Assembly: GCA_027533385.1 (NCBI GenBank)
Contig: JAPZUE010000009.1
Span: 62,001-126,000, forward strand
DNA length: 64,000 bases
Origin: Rhizobium sp.
Lineage (GTDB): Bacteria > Pseudomonadota > Alphaproteobacteria > Rhizobiales > Rhizobiaceae
Direction of reading: 5' to 3'
Shown: positions 1 through 8,241 of the stretch, one piece after another
How positions within the stretch are numbered: the first letter of the stretch is position 1
How the letters are laid out: each line of letters begins with the position of its first letter
The notes under the pieces: generated by a model
Database searches by the model: none
What the model saw: only the letters and a program-made list of their open reading frames with translations
Told to the model about the DNA's origin: nothing
Program-made: the position numbers and the translations under genes

Positions 1-3000
1 TCGCGTCGATCTGGCTGGGCGTCAGGGTGGCGATCTGCGCCGTGCTCAGGCCGGGAATGGCTCTTGCAGACAAGGCGGCGATCTGTGTCGTCGTCAGTGC
101 GGAGATCGTCCCCGCACTGAGGGAGGCGACCTGGGTGGCCGTCAATGCGCCGATCTGCGTGGCGGTCATCACGCCGAGCTGATCCGGCCGCAACGCATTC
201 AACTGGTCGAAGGTCAATGCGCCGATCTGCGCTGCAGTCAGCACGCCGATCTGTTCCTGGCTGAGCGCTGCAATATTGCCGGACGACAGGCCGGAGATCG
301 CAGTCGGGGCAATTGCCGCCAGCTCCGCATTCGTGAGTGTCGCAAGCTGGGCTGCCGAGAGGGCGCCAATCTGGGTTGCCGAGAGTGCGCCTATCTGTGC
401 CTGGCTGAGGCTCTCGATCTGCGTGGTCGACATGGATGCGATCTGCGATGCCGTCAGACCCGGTATGGTCTTGACGTTCAGAGCGGCAATCTTGTCGCTC
501 GTCAGGGTGGCCAGACTGTCGTTCGACAGGGCTGCCACCTGCGTCGCGGTCAGGGCGCCGATCTGCGTTGTCGACAGCAGCGTTACCTGCTGCGGTGTCA
601 ATGCGCCAACCTGGCTTGCGCTCAAGGCTGCAAGCTGGCTGGCCGTCATGGCGGTGATCTGGTCGGAGCCAAGGGCAGCGATCTGCTGGGGTGTCAGGCC
701 GCCCATACCGGCCGCGCCAATTGCCGCGAATTTGGCAGCCGGGAGGTTGGAAAGCTGCGTGGGTGTCAGTGCCGCCACCTGGGTGGCGGTCAGGGCGCCC
801 ATCTGCGCCGTCGTCAAGGCTTCAATCTGGTTGGTCGACAGTGCTGCGATCTGGGTCGTCGACAGGGCTGCCACGGCGGTCGTGCTCAGGGCTGCGATCT
901 GCTCCTGCGACATCACGCCGAGTGCCGCCGTGGTCAGTGCCGCTGCCTGGGTCGCACCCAAGCCCGCGATCTGCTTGGTGCTCAGTGCGTCAACCTGTGT
1001 TGCGGTCAGTGCGCCGATCTGCTGAGCGCTCATGGCGCCCAGCTGGGCCGGCGTCAGGGCTGCGACCTGATCCAGGTTCAGGGCTGCGATCGTCTCGGTG
1101 TCGAGGCCGCTCAGAGCACCGGTTGTGATTGCGGCGATTTCCGTCGGTTGGAAAGCCAGGATATCCGCGTTGCGCATGACGCTCAGCTGTTCGGCGGTGA
1201 GACCGGAGATCTGTGTCGCCGTCATCGCTTCAATCTGACTGGATGACAGGGCCGCAATCTGATCCGTGCTCAGGGCCGAAATGGTGCGCGCGGAAAGCCC
1301 GGCGATCTGCTCGCGTGACAGGGAGGCGATGTTGCTCGGAGACAGCGAGGCGATCTGGGCTGCCGTTACGGCCTGAAGCTGGGTCGCGCTCAGCGAGGCA
1401 AGCTGGGTCGGTGTGAAGGCAACAACCTGCTCATTCTTCATCGCTGCGATCTGCGCGGTCGTCAGGCGGGCGATCTGCTCGAGGCTCAGGCTGTCGATCT
1501 TGCCGGCAGAGATCGAGGAGATCGCGCTGGTCGAGATTGCGGCTATTTCGGCCGGGGAAAGGGCTGCGAGCTGCGCTTCGGAGAGGGCACCGATCTGCGC
1601 GCCGCTCATCCTGGCAATCTGCGCCGATGTCAGGCCTTCGATCTGGCTGTCATCAAGCGCCTCGATCTGGTCGGTTGTCAGACCGGTGATGGACGTTGGC
1701 GATATCGCCCCGAGCTGGGCGGGAGACCAGGCCTTGACCGCCGTGACGGACATTGCCGTCAGCTGCGCGGCACTAAAGGCTGCGATCTGCCCGGTGGTCA
1801 TGGCTTCCGTCTGGAACGCCGTCAGACCGGCAACCTGTTCGGCTTTCAGTGCCCTGATCTGGGTCGTGGTCAGCGCGGCGATCTGATCCGGCGCCAAAGC
1901 GCTCATGCGCTCTGCCGGAAGGCCGGTGATACCCTTGGCGCTTATCGCCGCGATCTTGGTTGGCGTCATGGAGGTGATCGCCTCTGCAGGCAGCGCGGCG
2001 ATCTGTACGGCGTTCAGTGCCCCAATCTGACCTGTCGACAATGCGTCCAGTTGATCAGCTGACATTGCTCCAATCTGACTGGCCGTCAGTCCTGCCACGG
2101 CTCGTGCGCTCAATGCAGCGACCTGCTCTTCGGAGAAGCTGGCAATCGTATCCTCCGGCATGGCTGCGACCTGCGTGCCGGTTAGACCGCGAATCTGGGT
2201 CGTGGTCAGCCCGGCGATCTGGTCAGGCGTGAGGGCGGCCACCTGCGTTGCCTTCAGCGCGGAAATCTGCGTCGTCGTCATGGCGCCCAACTGGGCCAGA
2301 CTTAGGGACGTGATCTGTATGTTCGTCAGTCCCGTCACGGCGGACGAGCTGAATGCGCCGATCTGTGCCGGTGAGAGAGCCGCGATTTGCGTGGTCGAGA
2401 GGCTCGACACCTGATTCGCCGACATGGCGGCAATCTGCGATGTGCTGAGGCTCTTCAGCTGGTCGACGCTCATCGCCTGAAGCTGGCCGGGGGTCAGTCC
2501 CCCGACTGCTCTCGGTACGAGCGCGGCGATCTGTGTCGTGGAGAAGCCAGCGACGGTCGCCGTCGGCAGTGCTGCAATCTGTGTTGCGCCGAGGGCGCGG
2601 ATCTGGGTGACCGTCAGGGCAGCCAGCTGGTCTTCGGTGAAGGCCGCCATCTGGCTGCCGGTCAAAGCAGCGATCTGGGTCGCCGTCAGTGCGGCCGTTT
2701 GTGTCGGGCTCATGCCCGCAATCTGGTCGGATGTCAGACCGGAGATGGCGCGGGCGTTGATCGCCGAGATCTGTGCCGTCGAGAAGCCTGCGACCTGTGC
2801 GACACTCAGCGATCCGAGCTGTCTCGATGTCAGCCCGCCCATCTGTGCCGTCGTCAGGGCCGCGACCTTGTCGTTGCCCAGCGACGTGATCTGCGTGGTC
2901 GTCAAGCCGACGATGCCACGCGCACTGATGGAAGCGAACTGGCTGGTCGACATTGCGCCCAGCTGCTCGGTCGAAAAGGCTGCAACCTGTGTCGCGCTGA

Positions 3001-3598
3001 GTGTCTGGATCTGAGCCGTTGAGAGAGCTGCAACCTGCTGGGTGGTGAGCCCGGCAATCTGCGTCGGTGTCAGGGCCGCGATCTGGTTCGTCCTGAGTGC
3101 TGCGATCTGGGTTGTCGAAAGACCCGCTAGCACCTGGTTCGATATGCTCCTCAGGGCCGCCGTGTTAACGGCTGCAATGTCGGCCTCGGAGAAGGTTGCG
3201 AGATCTGCGGCGCTGAAGGCGGCAAGCTGGGTCGCCGTCAGACGCGCGATCTGACCGGAGGTGAGCGCTTCCGACTGGGCCGTGCTGAGGCTGCCGAGCT
3301 GGGTCGAGGTCATCGCGGCGATCTGAGAAGAAGCAAGGCTCGAGACGTCTTCCGTCGACAGGGCCGTGATCTGGTCGAGCGTCAGGCCGGTGATAGAGCG
3401 CGGCGCGATAGCCCTCAGCTGGGACGTCGACAGACCGGCCACCGCCTCTGTCTGCAGTGCTCCGACCTGCGACGAGGTCAGGGCGCCGATCTGGGCGCTT
3501 GAGAGTTGGCTGACTTCATCGTCGGACCATGAGCTGACCGTAGAATTGGAAAGCGTCCGGATCTGGGCGGGGCTGAGGAGTGAAATCGGCGACGTCAT
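1..3598 (-). CDS. Giant octapeptide-repeat protein, 5' part only (no stop in window)
   Basis: An unbroken reading frame on the minus strand starts at the ATG at 3598-3596 and is still open at base 1, giving 1,199 visible residues. I checked every codon and found no stop. An AGAGG ribosome binding site lies about 9 bases upstream. After seven leader residues (MTSPISL) the protein consists of about 149 consecutive eight-residue units with consensus L-[S/T]-x-x-Q-[I/V]-x-A, for example LTATQIAA, LSTTQIAA and LTPDQIAG. There is no signal peptide and no other domain in the visible part. Composition is dominated by Ala, Thr, Ser, Gln, Leu and Ile, with very few charged and no Cys residues. Function is unknown. 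Any catalytic, anchoring or secretion domain would lie beyond the left edge. The [S/T]-x-x-Q pattern resembles a helix N-cap box, so a helical solenoid is possible; that is inference. It is divergent from the cation ATPase. Confidence 0.9.
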   Translation of the reverse strand, partial: MTSPISLLSPAQIRTLSNSTVSSWSDDEVSQLSSAQIGALTSSQVGALQTEAVAGLSTSQLRAIAPRSITGLTLDQITALSTEDVSSLASSQIAAMTSTQLGSLSTAQSEALTSGQIARLTATQLAAFSAADLATFSEADIAAVNTAALRSISNQVLAGLSTTQIAALRTNQIAALTPTQIAGLTTQQVAALSTAQIQTLSATQVAAFSTEQLGAMSTSQFASISARGIVGLTTTQITSLGNDKVAALTTAQMGGLTSRQLGSLSVAQVAGFSTAQISAINARAISGLTSDQIAGMSPTQTAALTATQIAALTGSQMAAFTEDQLAALTVTQIRALGATQIAALPTATVAGFSTTQIAALVPRAVGGLTPGQLQAMSVDQLKSLSTSQIAAMSANQVSSLSTTQIAALSPAQIGAFSSSAVTGLTNIQITSLSLAQLGAMTTTQISALKATQVAALTPDQIAGLTTTQIRGLTGTQVAAMPEDTIASFSEEQVAALSARAVAGLTASQIGAMSADQLDALSTGQIGALNAVQIAALPAEAITSMTPTKIAAISAKGITGLPAERMSALAPDQIAALTTTQIRALKAEQVAGLTAFQTEAMTTGQIAAFSAAQLTAMSVTAVKAWSPAQLGAISPTSITGLTTDQIEALDDSQIEGLTSAQIARMSGAQIGALSEAQLAALSPAEIAAISTSAISSISAGKIDSLSLEQIARLTTAQIAAMKNEQVVAFTPTQLASLSATQLQAVTAAQIASLSPSNIASLSREQIAGLSARTISALSTDQIAALSSSQIEAMTATQISGLTAEQLSVMRNADILAFQPTEIAAITTGALSGLDTETIAALNLDQVAALTPAQLGAMSAQQIGALTATQVDALSTKQIAGLGATQAAALTTAALGVMSQEQIAALSTTAVAALSTTQIAALSTNQIEALTTAQMGALTATQVAALTPTQLSNLPAAKFAAIGAAGMGGLTPQQIAALGSDQITAMTASQLAALSASQVGALTPQQVTLLSTTQIGALTATQVAALSNDSLATLTSDKIAALNVKTIPGLTASQIASMSTTQIESLSQAQIGALSATQIGALSAAQLATLTNAELAAIAPTAISGLSSGNIAALSQEQIGVLTAAQIGALTFDQLNALRPDQLGVMTATQIGALTATQVASLSAGTISALTTTQIAALSARAIPGLSTAQIATLTPSQIDA
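2..3577 (-). repeat. 24-bp tandem coding repeat, about 149 units in strict phase
   Basis: The repeat is eight codons long. The Gln codon of the consensus falls at the same phase at many points between 180 and 3420, so no unit gains or loses a codon over at least 135 successive units. At DNA level the units are well diverged (synonymous and conservative changes throughout), while Leu at position 1, Ser/Thr at 2, Gln at 5, Ile/Val at 6 and Ala/Gly at 8 persist. A minority variant lacks the Gln and ends in Gly (such as INARAISG, IAPRSITG, ISAKGITG). It recurs irregularly, at units 8, 19, 28, 35, 45 and 52 from the N-terminus. Confidence 0.93.
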
Positions 3599-3979
3599 GT
3601 CTATCGGCCTCTAGTTTGAAACGAATGTGCTCAAAAGGGGTTGGCCGGTGCGGATCCGGCTGACCGCGACGATGCGTCTCGATCTTCCCAACGCCTTCCG
3701 GCACAAAGTCTTGCCTGGTGGGTCACAGGAACACCGCCCAGAACGACATGTTTCTAGTTTGCAAGGCTTGCCCGAGCCTGTGCTTCCACACCCCCCGGTT
3801 GGAGATGCCATGCGGTGGCCGCGCCAGAGATGGGAGTGGGAAAATTGTCTTAGATCAAGGTGTGCGCCCGATCGTGACCGCATCCTGCTGTTCATCGGCA
3901 GCCGGACCTTGGCCGTTGAGGGCTGCCGAGACCAATGCCGGTCAGTCGGCGAAGAGACGATGAGCGAAAAGGACATGCA
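3599..3979. other. Divergent intergenic region between the repeat-protein gene and the cation ATPase
   Basis: This 381-base stretch has no convincing gene. Short open frames here lack coding character and ribosome binding sites. It should hold the promoters of both divergent genes. The only recognisable element is the FixK/FNR-like dyad at 3845-3858. Confidence 0.6.
3845..3858. promoter_or_regulatory. FixK/FnrN-like anaerobox
   Basis: TTGTCTTAGATCAA differs at two of the ten fixed positions from the rhizobial FixK/FNR consensus TTGAT-N4-ATCAA, and the right half-site is perfect. It ends about 121 bases before the ATPase start codon, a workable distance for activation from around -40. The box could also act on the divergent repeat-protein gene. 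Assignment rests on motif similarity only. Confidence 0.4.
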
Positions 3980-6685
3980 ATGGCTCCCAGTAAAGCGCCC
4001 TCGATGGCTTATGCGCTGCCGGCACAGGAGGTTCTGGTGGCCATGGAGGCGGATGCCAAAGGACTTGAGACAGGAGAGGTCAAGCGGCGGTTGGAGTTAT
4101 ATGGCGCCAACCGACTGCCTGCGGCGCCCAAGCGAAACGCGGTTCTGCGTTTCCTGGCACAGTTCCACAATGTGCTGATCTATGCGCTGATTGCGTCTGC
4201 GGCTGTGACCGGCTTCCTGCAGCATTGGGTCGATACAGGCGTTATCCTTGCTGTCGTCATCGGCAATGCCATTGTCGGCCATTTGCAAGAAGGTCGGGCC
4301 GAGGACGCGATGGACGCGATCAGGGTGATGCTGGCGCCGCACGCGGCAGTCCTGCGCGATGGGCGCCGTACATCCGTTGACGCGTCCGATCTGGTCCCTG
4401 GAGATATCGTTCTGGTCGAGGCCGGCGACCGGATACCGGCAGATCTGAGGCTCCTGGAGGCGCGGAGCCTGAAAGTGGAGGAGGCGGCTCTGACGGGCGA
4501 GTCGGTGCCGGTGGACAAGTCCCATGAACCTGTTTCAGGCGACGCCGTTCTGGGCGATCGCAGTTCCATGCTGTTCAGCGGTACGCTGGTGTCCACGGGA
4601 ACGGGTCGCGGGGTTGTGGTCGCCACGGGCATGACCACGGAAATCGGCAGGATCAGTGGCATGCTGGAGACGGTCGAGCCTCTCTCGACGCCCCTCGTTC
4701 GGCAGATGGATATCTTCGCCCGCTGGCTGACCCTTTTCATCCTCATCATCGCGGGGTTGCTGCTCGTCTACGGTCTCGTTGTCGGGCATCTGCCGTTTGG
4801 TGAACTGTTCATGACCATTGTCGGTCTCTCCGTTGCGGCCATTCCCGAGGGGTTGCCTGCGGTGATGACCATCACGCTCGCTGTCGGCGTCCAGGCCATG
4901 GCGGGCCGCAACGCGATCGTGCGGCGTCTGCCTGCGATCGAGACGCTGGGATCGGTGTCCGTGATCTGCACGGACAAGACGGGCACGCTGACGCGCAATG
5001 AAATGGTCGTTGCGAGCCTCGTGTCGGCCCGGCATGTCTATGCCGTGGACGGTGAAGGCTACGCACCTCGCGGGGCCGTGCGTTGGAACGATGCAGACGC
5101 CAATCCTCAGGACCATGCGGTTCTCATCGAATTTGCCCGGGCCGCCGGGCTCTGCAACGATGCGGTTCTGCACTCGGCGAATGGGGCCTGGCGCGTGGAA
5201 GGCGACCCCATGGAAGGGGCCTTGATGGCGCTTGCCGGCAAGATAACCGGCCGTGGGCACGATCCTTTCACAGAGGGATGGCGGCGCGTGGATGCTATTC
5301 CGTTCGATGCGGCGCATCGATACATGGCGGTGCTGCATGTGGATGAGCACCATCAGCATCATATCCATGTGAAGGGCGCACCCGAAGCCGTGTTTGGTCT
5401 TTGTGCCATGCAGCGCATGCCCGACGGCACGACAGCCGAGCTGGACATGCCCTATTGGGACCGGATGGTCGAGACGCTGGCGGCGGAGGGCCAACGTGTG
5501 CTCGCCGTGGCAGTGGGCGCCCCGCCAAATGGTGAAACAGCGCTTTGCCAGGAGACCATCCCGGGCACTTTGACGCTGGTCGGTCTGGTCGGGCTCATCG
5601 ATCCGCCGCGCCCGGAAGCCATTCTCGCGGTGGCGGATTGTCATCAGGCAGGCATCCGCGTGAAGATGATCACCGGCGATCATGCCGCAACCGCGCGGGC
5701 GATCGGCGGGTTGATCGGTCTGAAGAACACCGGGAAAGTGCTGACGGGAGCGGATCTCGACCGGATGGACGATGCCGCGCTTTCTCTGGCTGCCGCCGAG
5801 ACGGACATCTTCGCCAGGACTTCGCCGGCCCACAAGCTCCGTCTTGTGATGGCGCTCCAGTCACGCGGTCTGACCGTGGCGATGACAGGCGACGGCGTGA
5901 ATGATGCTCCGGCACTCAAGCGTGCAGATGCCGGGATCGCGATGGGCGTGAAGGGCAGCGAGGCGGCCAAGGAAGCGGCCGAACTTGTCCTTGCGGATGA
6001 CAACTTCGCCTCCATCGCGGCTGCGGTACGCGAGGGCCGTACTGTCTATGAAAACATCAAGAAGGTGATCAGCTGGACCTTGCCGACCAATGCCGGGGAG
6101 GCGACGACGATCATCATCGCGCTGTTTGCCGGACTGGCTCTTCCGGTCACCGCCGTCCAGATACTCTGGGTCAACCTGGTCACGGCAATTACCCTTGGAC
6201 TTGCGCTCGCCTTCGAGCCCTCCGAAGAGGGCACGATGCGACGGCCTCCGCGTCTGCGGAATGAGCCATTGCTCACTGCGGACCTCATCTGGCATGTCTT
6301 GCTCGTATCCGCCCTTTTCGCCGCTGCCGTCTTCGGCATCTTCTTCTATGCCCTGGACAAGGGCCATTCCATCGAGCTTGCCCGCACCATGGCGATGAAT
6401 ACGCTGGTGGTCATGGAGATCTTCCATGTCTTCTTCATCCGGAACATCTATGGCACATCGCTCACATGGCGGGCCGTTCGCGGAACAAAGGCCGTCTGGA
6501 TCTGCGTGATCTCGGTAACGCTTGCCCAGTTTGCCGTCACCTATCTGCCGATCATGCAGTCCTTGTTCGGCACGCAGAGCGTTCCGCTGCAGGATGGAGT
6601 GCTGATCGTCGGACTGGGTGTCGTGTTCTTCGCCCTGGTCGAGGTCGAGAAGCAGATGCGTTTGGCCCTGCGAAAGCGGCTCTGA
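3980..6685 (+). CDS. Cation-transporting P-type ATPase (P2 type)
   Basis: This is an integral-membrane ATP-driven cation pump of 901 residues. Visible landmarks are the actuator-domain TGES motif near residue 172, PEGLP in transmembrane segment 4, the phosphorylation motif DKTGTLT with acceptor Asp332, the hinge motif TGDGVNDAP near 636-644, and a C-terminal cation-ATPase domain with about six hydrophobic segments. N-terminal and C-terminal domains match the PacL/SERCA-like P2 group, but the segment-6 sequence (WVNLVTAITLGLALAFEP) is not the classical calcium-pump one, so the ion is unresolved (Ca2+, Mn2+, Na+ or K+). The frame extends upstream to 3935. The ATG at 3980 is preferred because AAGGA lies 6 bases before it. 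A FixK-like box upstream suggests induction at low oxygen. The GntR gene converges 26 bases downstream. Confidence 0.93.
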   Translation: MAPSKAPSMAYALPAQEVLVAMEADAKGLETGEVKRRLELYGANRLPAAPKRNAVLRFLAQFHNVLIYALIASAAVTGFLQHWVDTGVILAVVIGNAIVGHLQEGRAEDAMDAIRVMLAPHAAVLRDGRRTSVDASDLVPGDIVLVEAGDRIPADLRLLEARSLKVEEAALTGESVPVDKSHEPVSGDAVLGDRSSMLFSGTLVSTGTGRGVVVATGMTTEIGRISGMLETVEPLSTPLVRQMDIFARWLTLFILIIAGLLLVYGLVVGHLPFGELFMTIVGLSVAAIPEGLPAVMTITLAVGVQAMAGRNAIVRRLPAIETLGSVSVICTDKTGTLTRNEMVVASLVSARHVYAVDGEGYAPRGAVRWNDADANPQDHAVLIEFARAAGLCNDAVLHSANGAWRVEGDPMEGALMALAGKITGRGHDPFTEGWRRVDAIPFDAAHRYMAVLHVDEHHQHHIHVKGAPEAVFGLCAMQRMPDGTTAELDMPYWDRMVETLAAEGQRVLAVAVGAPPNGETALCQETIPGTLTLVGLVGLIDPPRPEAILAVADCHQAGIRVKMITGDHAATARAIGGLIGLKNTGKVLTGADLDRMDDAALSLAAAETDIFARTSPAHKLRLVMALQSRGLTVAMTGDGVNDAPALKRADAGIAMGVKGSEAAKEAAELVLADDNFASIAAAVREGRTVYENIKKVISWTLPTNAGEATTIIIALFAGLALPVTAVQILWVNLVTAITLGLALAFEPSEEGTMRRPPRLRNEPLLTADLIWHVLLVSALFAAAVFGIFFYALDKGHSIELARTMAMNTLVVMEIFHVFFIRNIYGTSLTWRAVRGTKAVWICVISVTLAQFAVTYLPIMQSLFGTQSVPLQDGVLIVGLGVVFFALVEVEKQMRLALRKRL

Positions 6686-6711
6686 GCCGCTTGGCTGGGT
6701 CTCTCAACGGG

Positions 6712-7389
6712 TCAGATCCGCGGGGGAGCAGCCTCGCGCAGAAAATGCCGACCGAGGTGGCCGACACCGTCCTGGATATCGGCCTCGATTGCCTTCGACA
6801 GGGCCATCGGATCCCTGGCGCGGATCGCATCCATGGCCTCGGCATGGCGGTCGATGCGGTAGCTCTCCTCGAGTTTTGCGGTTGCGAGCCGCATGAAGGG
6901 GCCAAGCCGCAGCCAGACGGATTCCATCAGGTCGAGAATGACGCCGCTGGCACCGGGCTCGTAGAGGGTGCGGTGAAAGAGAAAGTTGAGTTCGGTCGAG
7001 CGCAGCAGATCGTCGGCCGCGTAGGCATCGTCGATCTGACCATCGATGACCTGCAACCGCTCAAGACGCTCGGCATCGATGTGTGGCAAGGCCCTGACTG
7101 CCGCGAGTGTTTCCAACGCCGTTCGCGCCGCGATGATTTCCTCGAACTTCGAGAGTGTCATTTCGGGTACGCGGACGCGCCGGTTGTCGAGATACTCCAG
7201 GGCGCCGTCGGCAACCAGACGGTGAAGGGCTTCTCGAACAGGCATGGCACTGACGCCCAAGTCTTCTGCGACGCCGTTGATGGTGATCGGCAGGCCGGGA
7301 GCGACGGCGCCTGACATCACGCGCGCGCGCATCGTGCGGTAAACGCGCTGTTTCAGCGATTCTTCAGCTTTACGCTCGTCGCTTGCCAT
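6712..7389 (-). CDS. GntR-family regulator, FCD (FadR) subgroup
   Basis: This is a 225-residue transcriptional regulator. Residues ~12-75 form a winged helix-turn-helix (INGVAEDLGVSAMPVREALHRL is the helix-turn-helix, ending in the DNA-contacting ALHRL). Residues ~85-215 form the all-helical FCD ligand-binding domain, with the usual metal/ligand histidines suggested by FHRTL and DRHAEAMDAI. FCD regulators normally respond to small organic acids. It is transcribed divergently from the glutamine amidotransferase gene 159 bases away and converges on the ATPase. Likely autoregulation and control of the amidotransferase is inferred from arrangement only. The effector is unknown. Confidence 0.9.
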   Translation of the reverse strand: MASDERKAEESLKQRVYRTMRARVMSGAVAPGLPITINGVAEDLGVSAMPVREALHRLVADGALEYLDNRRVRVPEMTLSKFEEIIAARTALETLAAVRALPHIDAERLERLQVIDGQIDDAYAADDLLRSTELNFLFHRTLYEPGASGVILDLMESVWLRLGPFMRLATAKLEESYRIDRHAEAMDAIRARDPMALSKAIEADIQDGVGHLGRHFLREAAPPRI

Positions 7390-7467
7390 CGTTCAGCCGA
7401 CATCTCCCTGTTCAGCTGGAGATCGCGGCCTGGACAATTCTGTCAAAGCGCGTTCACCCTCTTGAAA

Positions 7468-7477
7468 TTTGATCAAA
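7468..7477. promoter_or_regulatory. Short palindrome in the GntR/amidotransferase divergent promoter region
   Basis: TTTGATCAAA is a perfect 10-bp palindrome, followed after 8 bases by TTGGTATAG, which resembles one arm of operators used by some FCD-type GntR proteins. It lies in the 159-base gap between the divergent genes, 71 bases before the amidotransferase start. It may be the operator of the adjacent regulator; evidence is position and symmetry only. Confidence 0.25.
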
Positions 7478-7548
7478 CTAACATTTGGTATAGAGGACGA
7501 CAGCGCAAGGCCTGAAGTGCCTCTTTTCGCGTGCTCTAGGAACATCAC

Positions 7549-8235
7549 ATGACCGCCAAGACCATCGGCATTCTCGTTACGGGTCATTCACCCGCCGAAC
7601 TCACGTCCGAATACGGCAACTATGCCGACATGTTCGCAGCACTTCTCGGCAGCTTCGACTTCTCGTTCAAGCGCTACTTCGTCGTTGACGGCGAGTTTCC
7701 GCAGAGTCCGACCGAGGTAGACGGCTGGCTTCTGACGGGATCGAAGTTCGGCGTCTATGAAGACCACGAATGGATCCGCAAACTCGAGGATTTCATCCGC
7801 CAGGTGCATGCGGCCAAGGTGCCGATGGTCGGCATCTGTTTCGGCCATCAGGTGATGGCCAAGGCGCTTGGCGGTCATGTCGAGAAGTTCAAGGGCGGCT
7901 GGTCTGCCGGGCCCGTGACCTACAAGCGCTCGGACACGGGCGAAGAGCAGGTGCTGCTCGCCTGGCATCAGGACCAGGTGATCTCGGTGCCCGAGGGAGC
8001 CGAAGTCGTCGGCAAGACCGACACCTGCGAGAATGCCGTCATCCGTTACGGTGACTGGGGTCTTTCCTATCAGCCGCATCCGGAGTTTTCGCCGCGCTTC
8101 TTCGAGGGTCTGGCAGAGGCCCGTAAGGCGGCTATCCCCGAGACCCTGTTCGAGAAGGTGAAGAAGGTCGACGTACCGATCGCGACCGACCGTATCGCTC
8201 AGGAAATCGGCGAATTTCTCGGACGCGACCGCTGA
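7549..8235 (+). CDS. Class I glutamine amidotransferase-like protein
   Basis: A stand-alone class I glutamine amidotransferase domain of 228 residues, probably cytoplasmic. The catalytic triad is recognisable: nucleophile Cys97 in GICFGHQ, then His177 and Glu179 in QPHPEF. Such free-standing domains (GMP-synthase-like) hydrolyse glutamine or gamma-glutamyl compounds. Some relatives act in polyamine or gamma-glutamyl amide breakdown, but nothing nearby fixes the substrate. It is a single gene under its own promoter, divergent from a GntR/FCD regulator, and its stop is 6 bases from the stop of the converging LysR gene. Confidence 0.85.
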   Translation: MTAKTIGILVTGHSPAELTSEYGNYADMFAALLGSFDFSFKRYFVVDGEFPQSPTEVDGWLLTGSKFGVYEDHEWIRKLEDFIRQVHAAKVPMVGICFGHQVMAKALGGHVEKFKGGWSAGPVTYKRSDTGEEQVLLAWHQDQVISVPEGAEVVGKTDTCENAVIRYGDWGLSYQPHPEFSPRFFEGLAEARKAAIPETLFEKVKKVDVPIATDRIAQEIGEFLGRDR

Positions 8236-8241
8236 TCTTGG

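Noticed and set aside
276..3254. Several plus-strand open frames (for example 276-1025, 1413-1886, 2538-3014) with Ala/Val/Ile/Cys-rich repeats
   Set aside because: They are shadows of the minus-strand repeat gene, which is open without interruption and has a start, ribosome binding site and regular protein consensus.
1..3577. Relationship to TAL-effector repeats (LTxxQVVAIA)
   Set aside because: Only the first few residues look alike; TAL repeats are 33-35 residues with a variable di-residue, whereas here the period is strictly eight.
1..3598. CRISPR array or minisatellite
   Set aside because: The 24-base units are contiguous, diverged, and conserved at protein level; there are no identical repeats separated by spacers.
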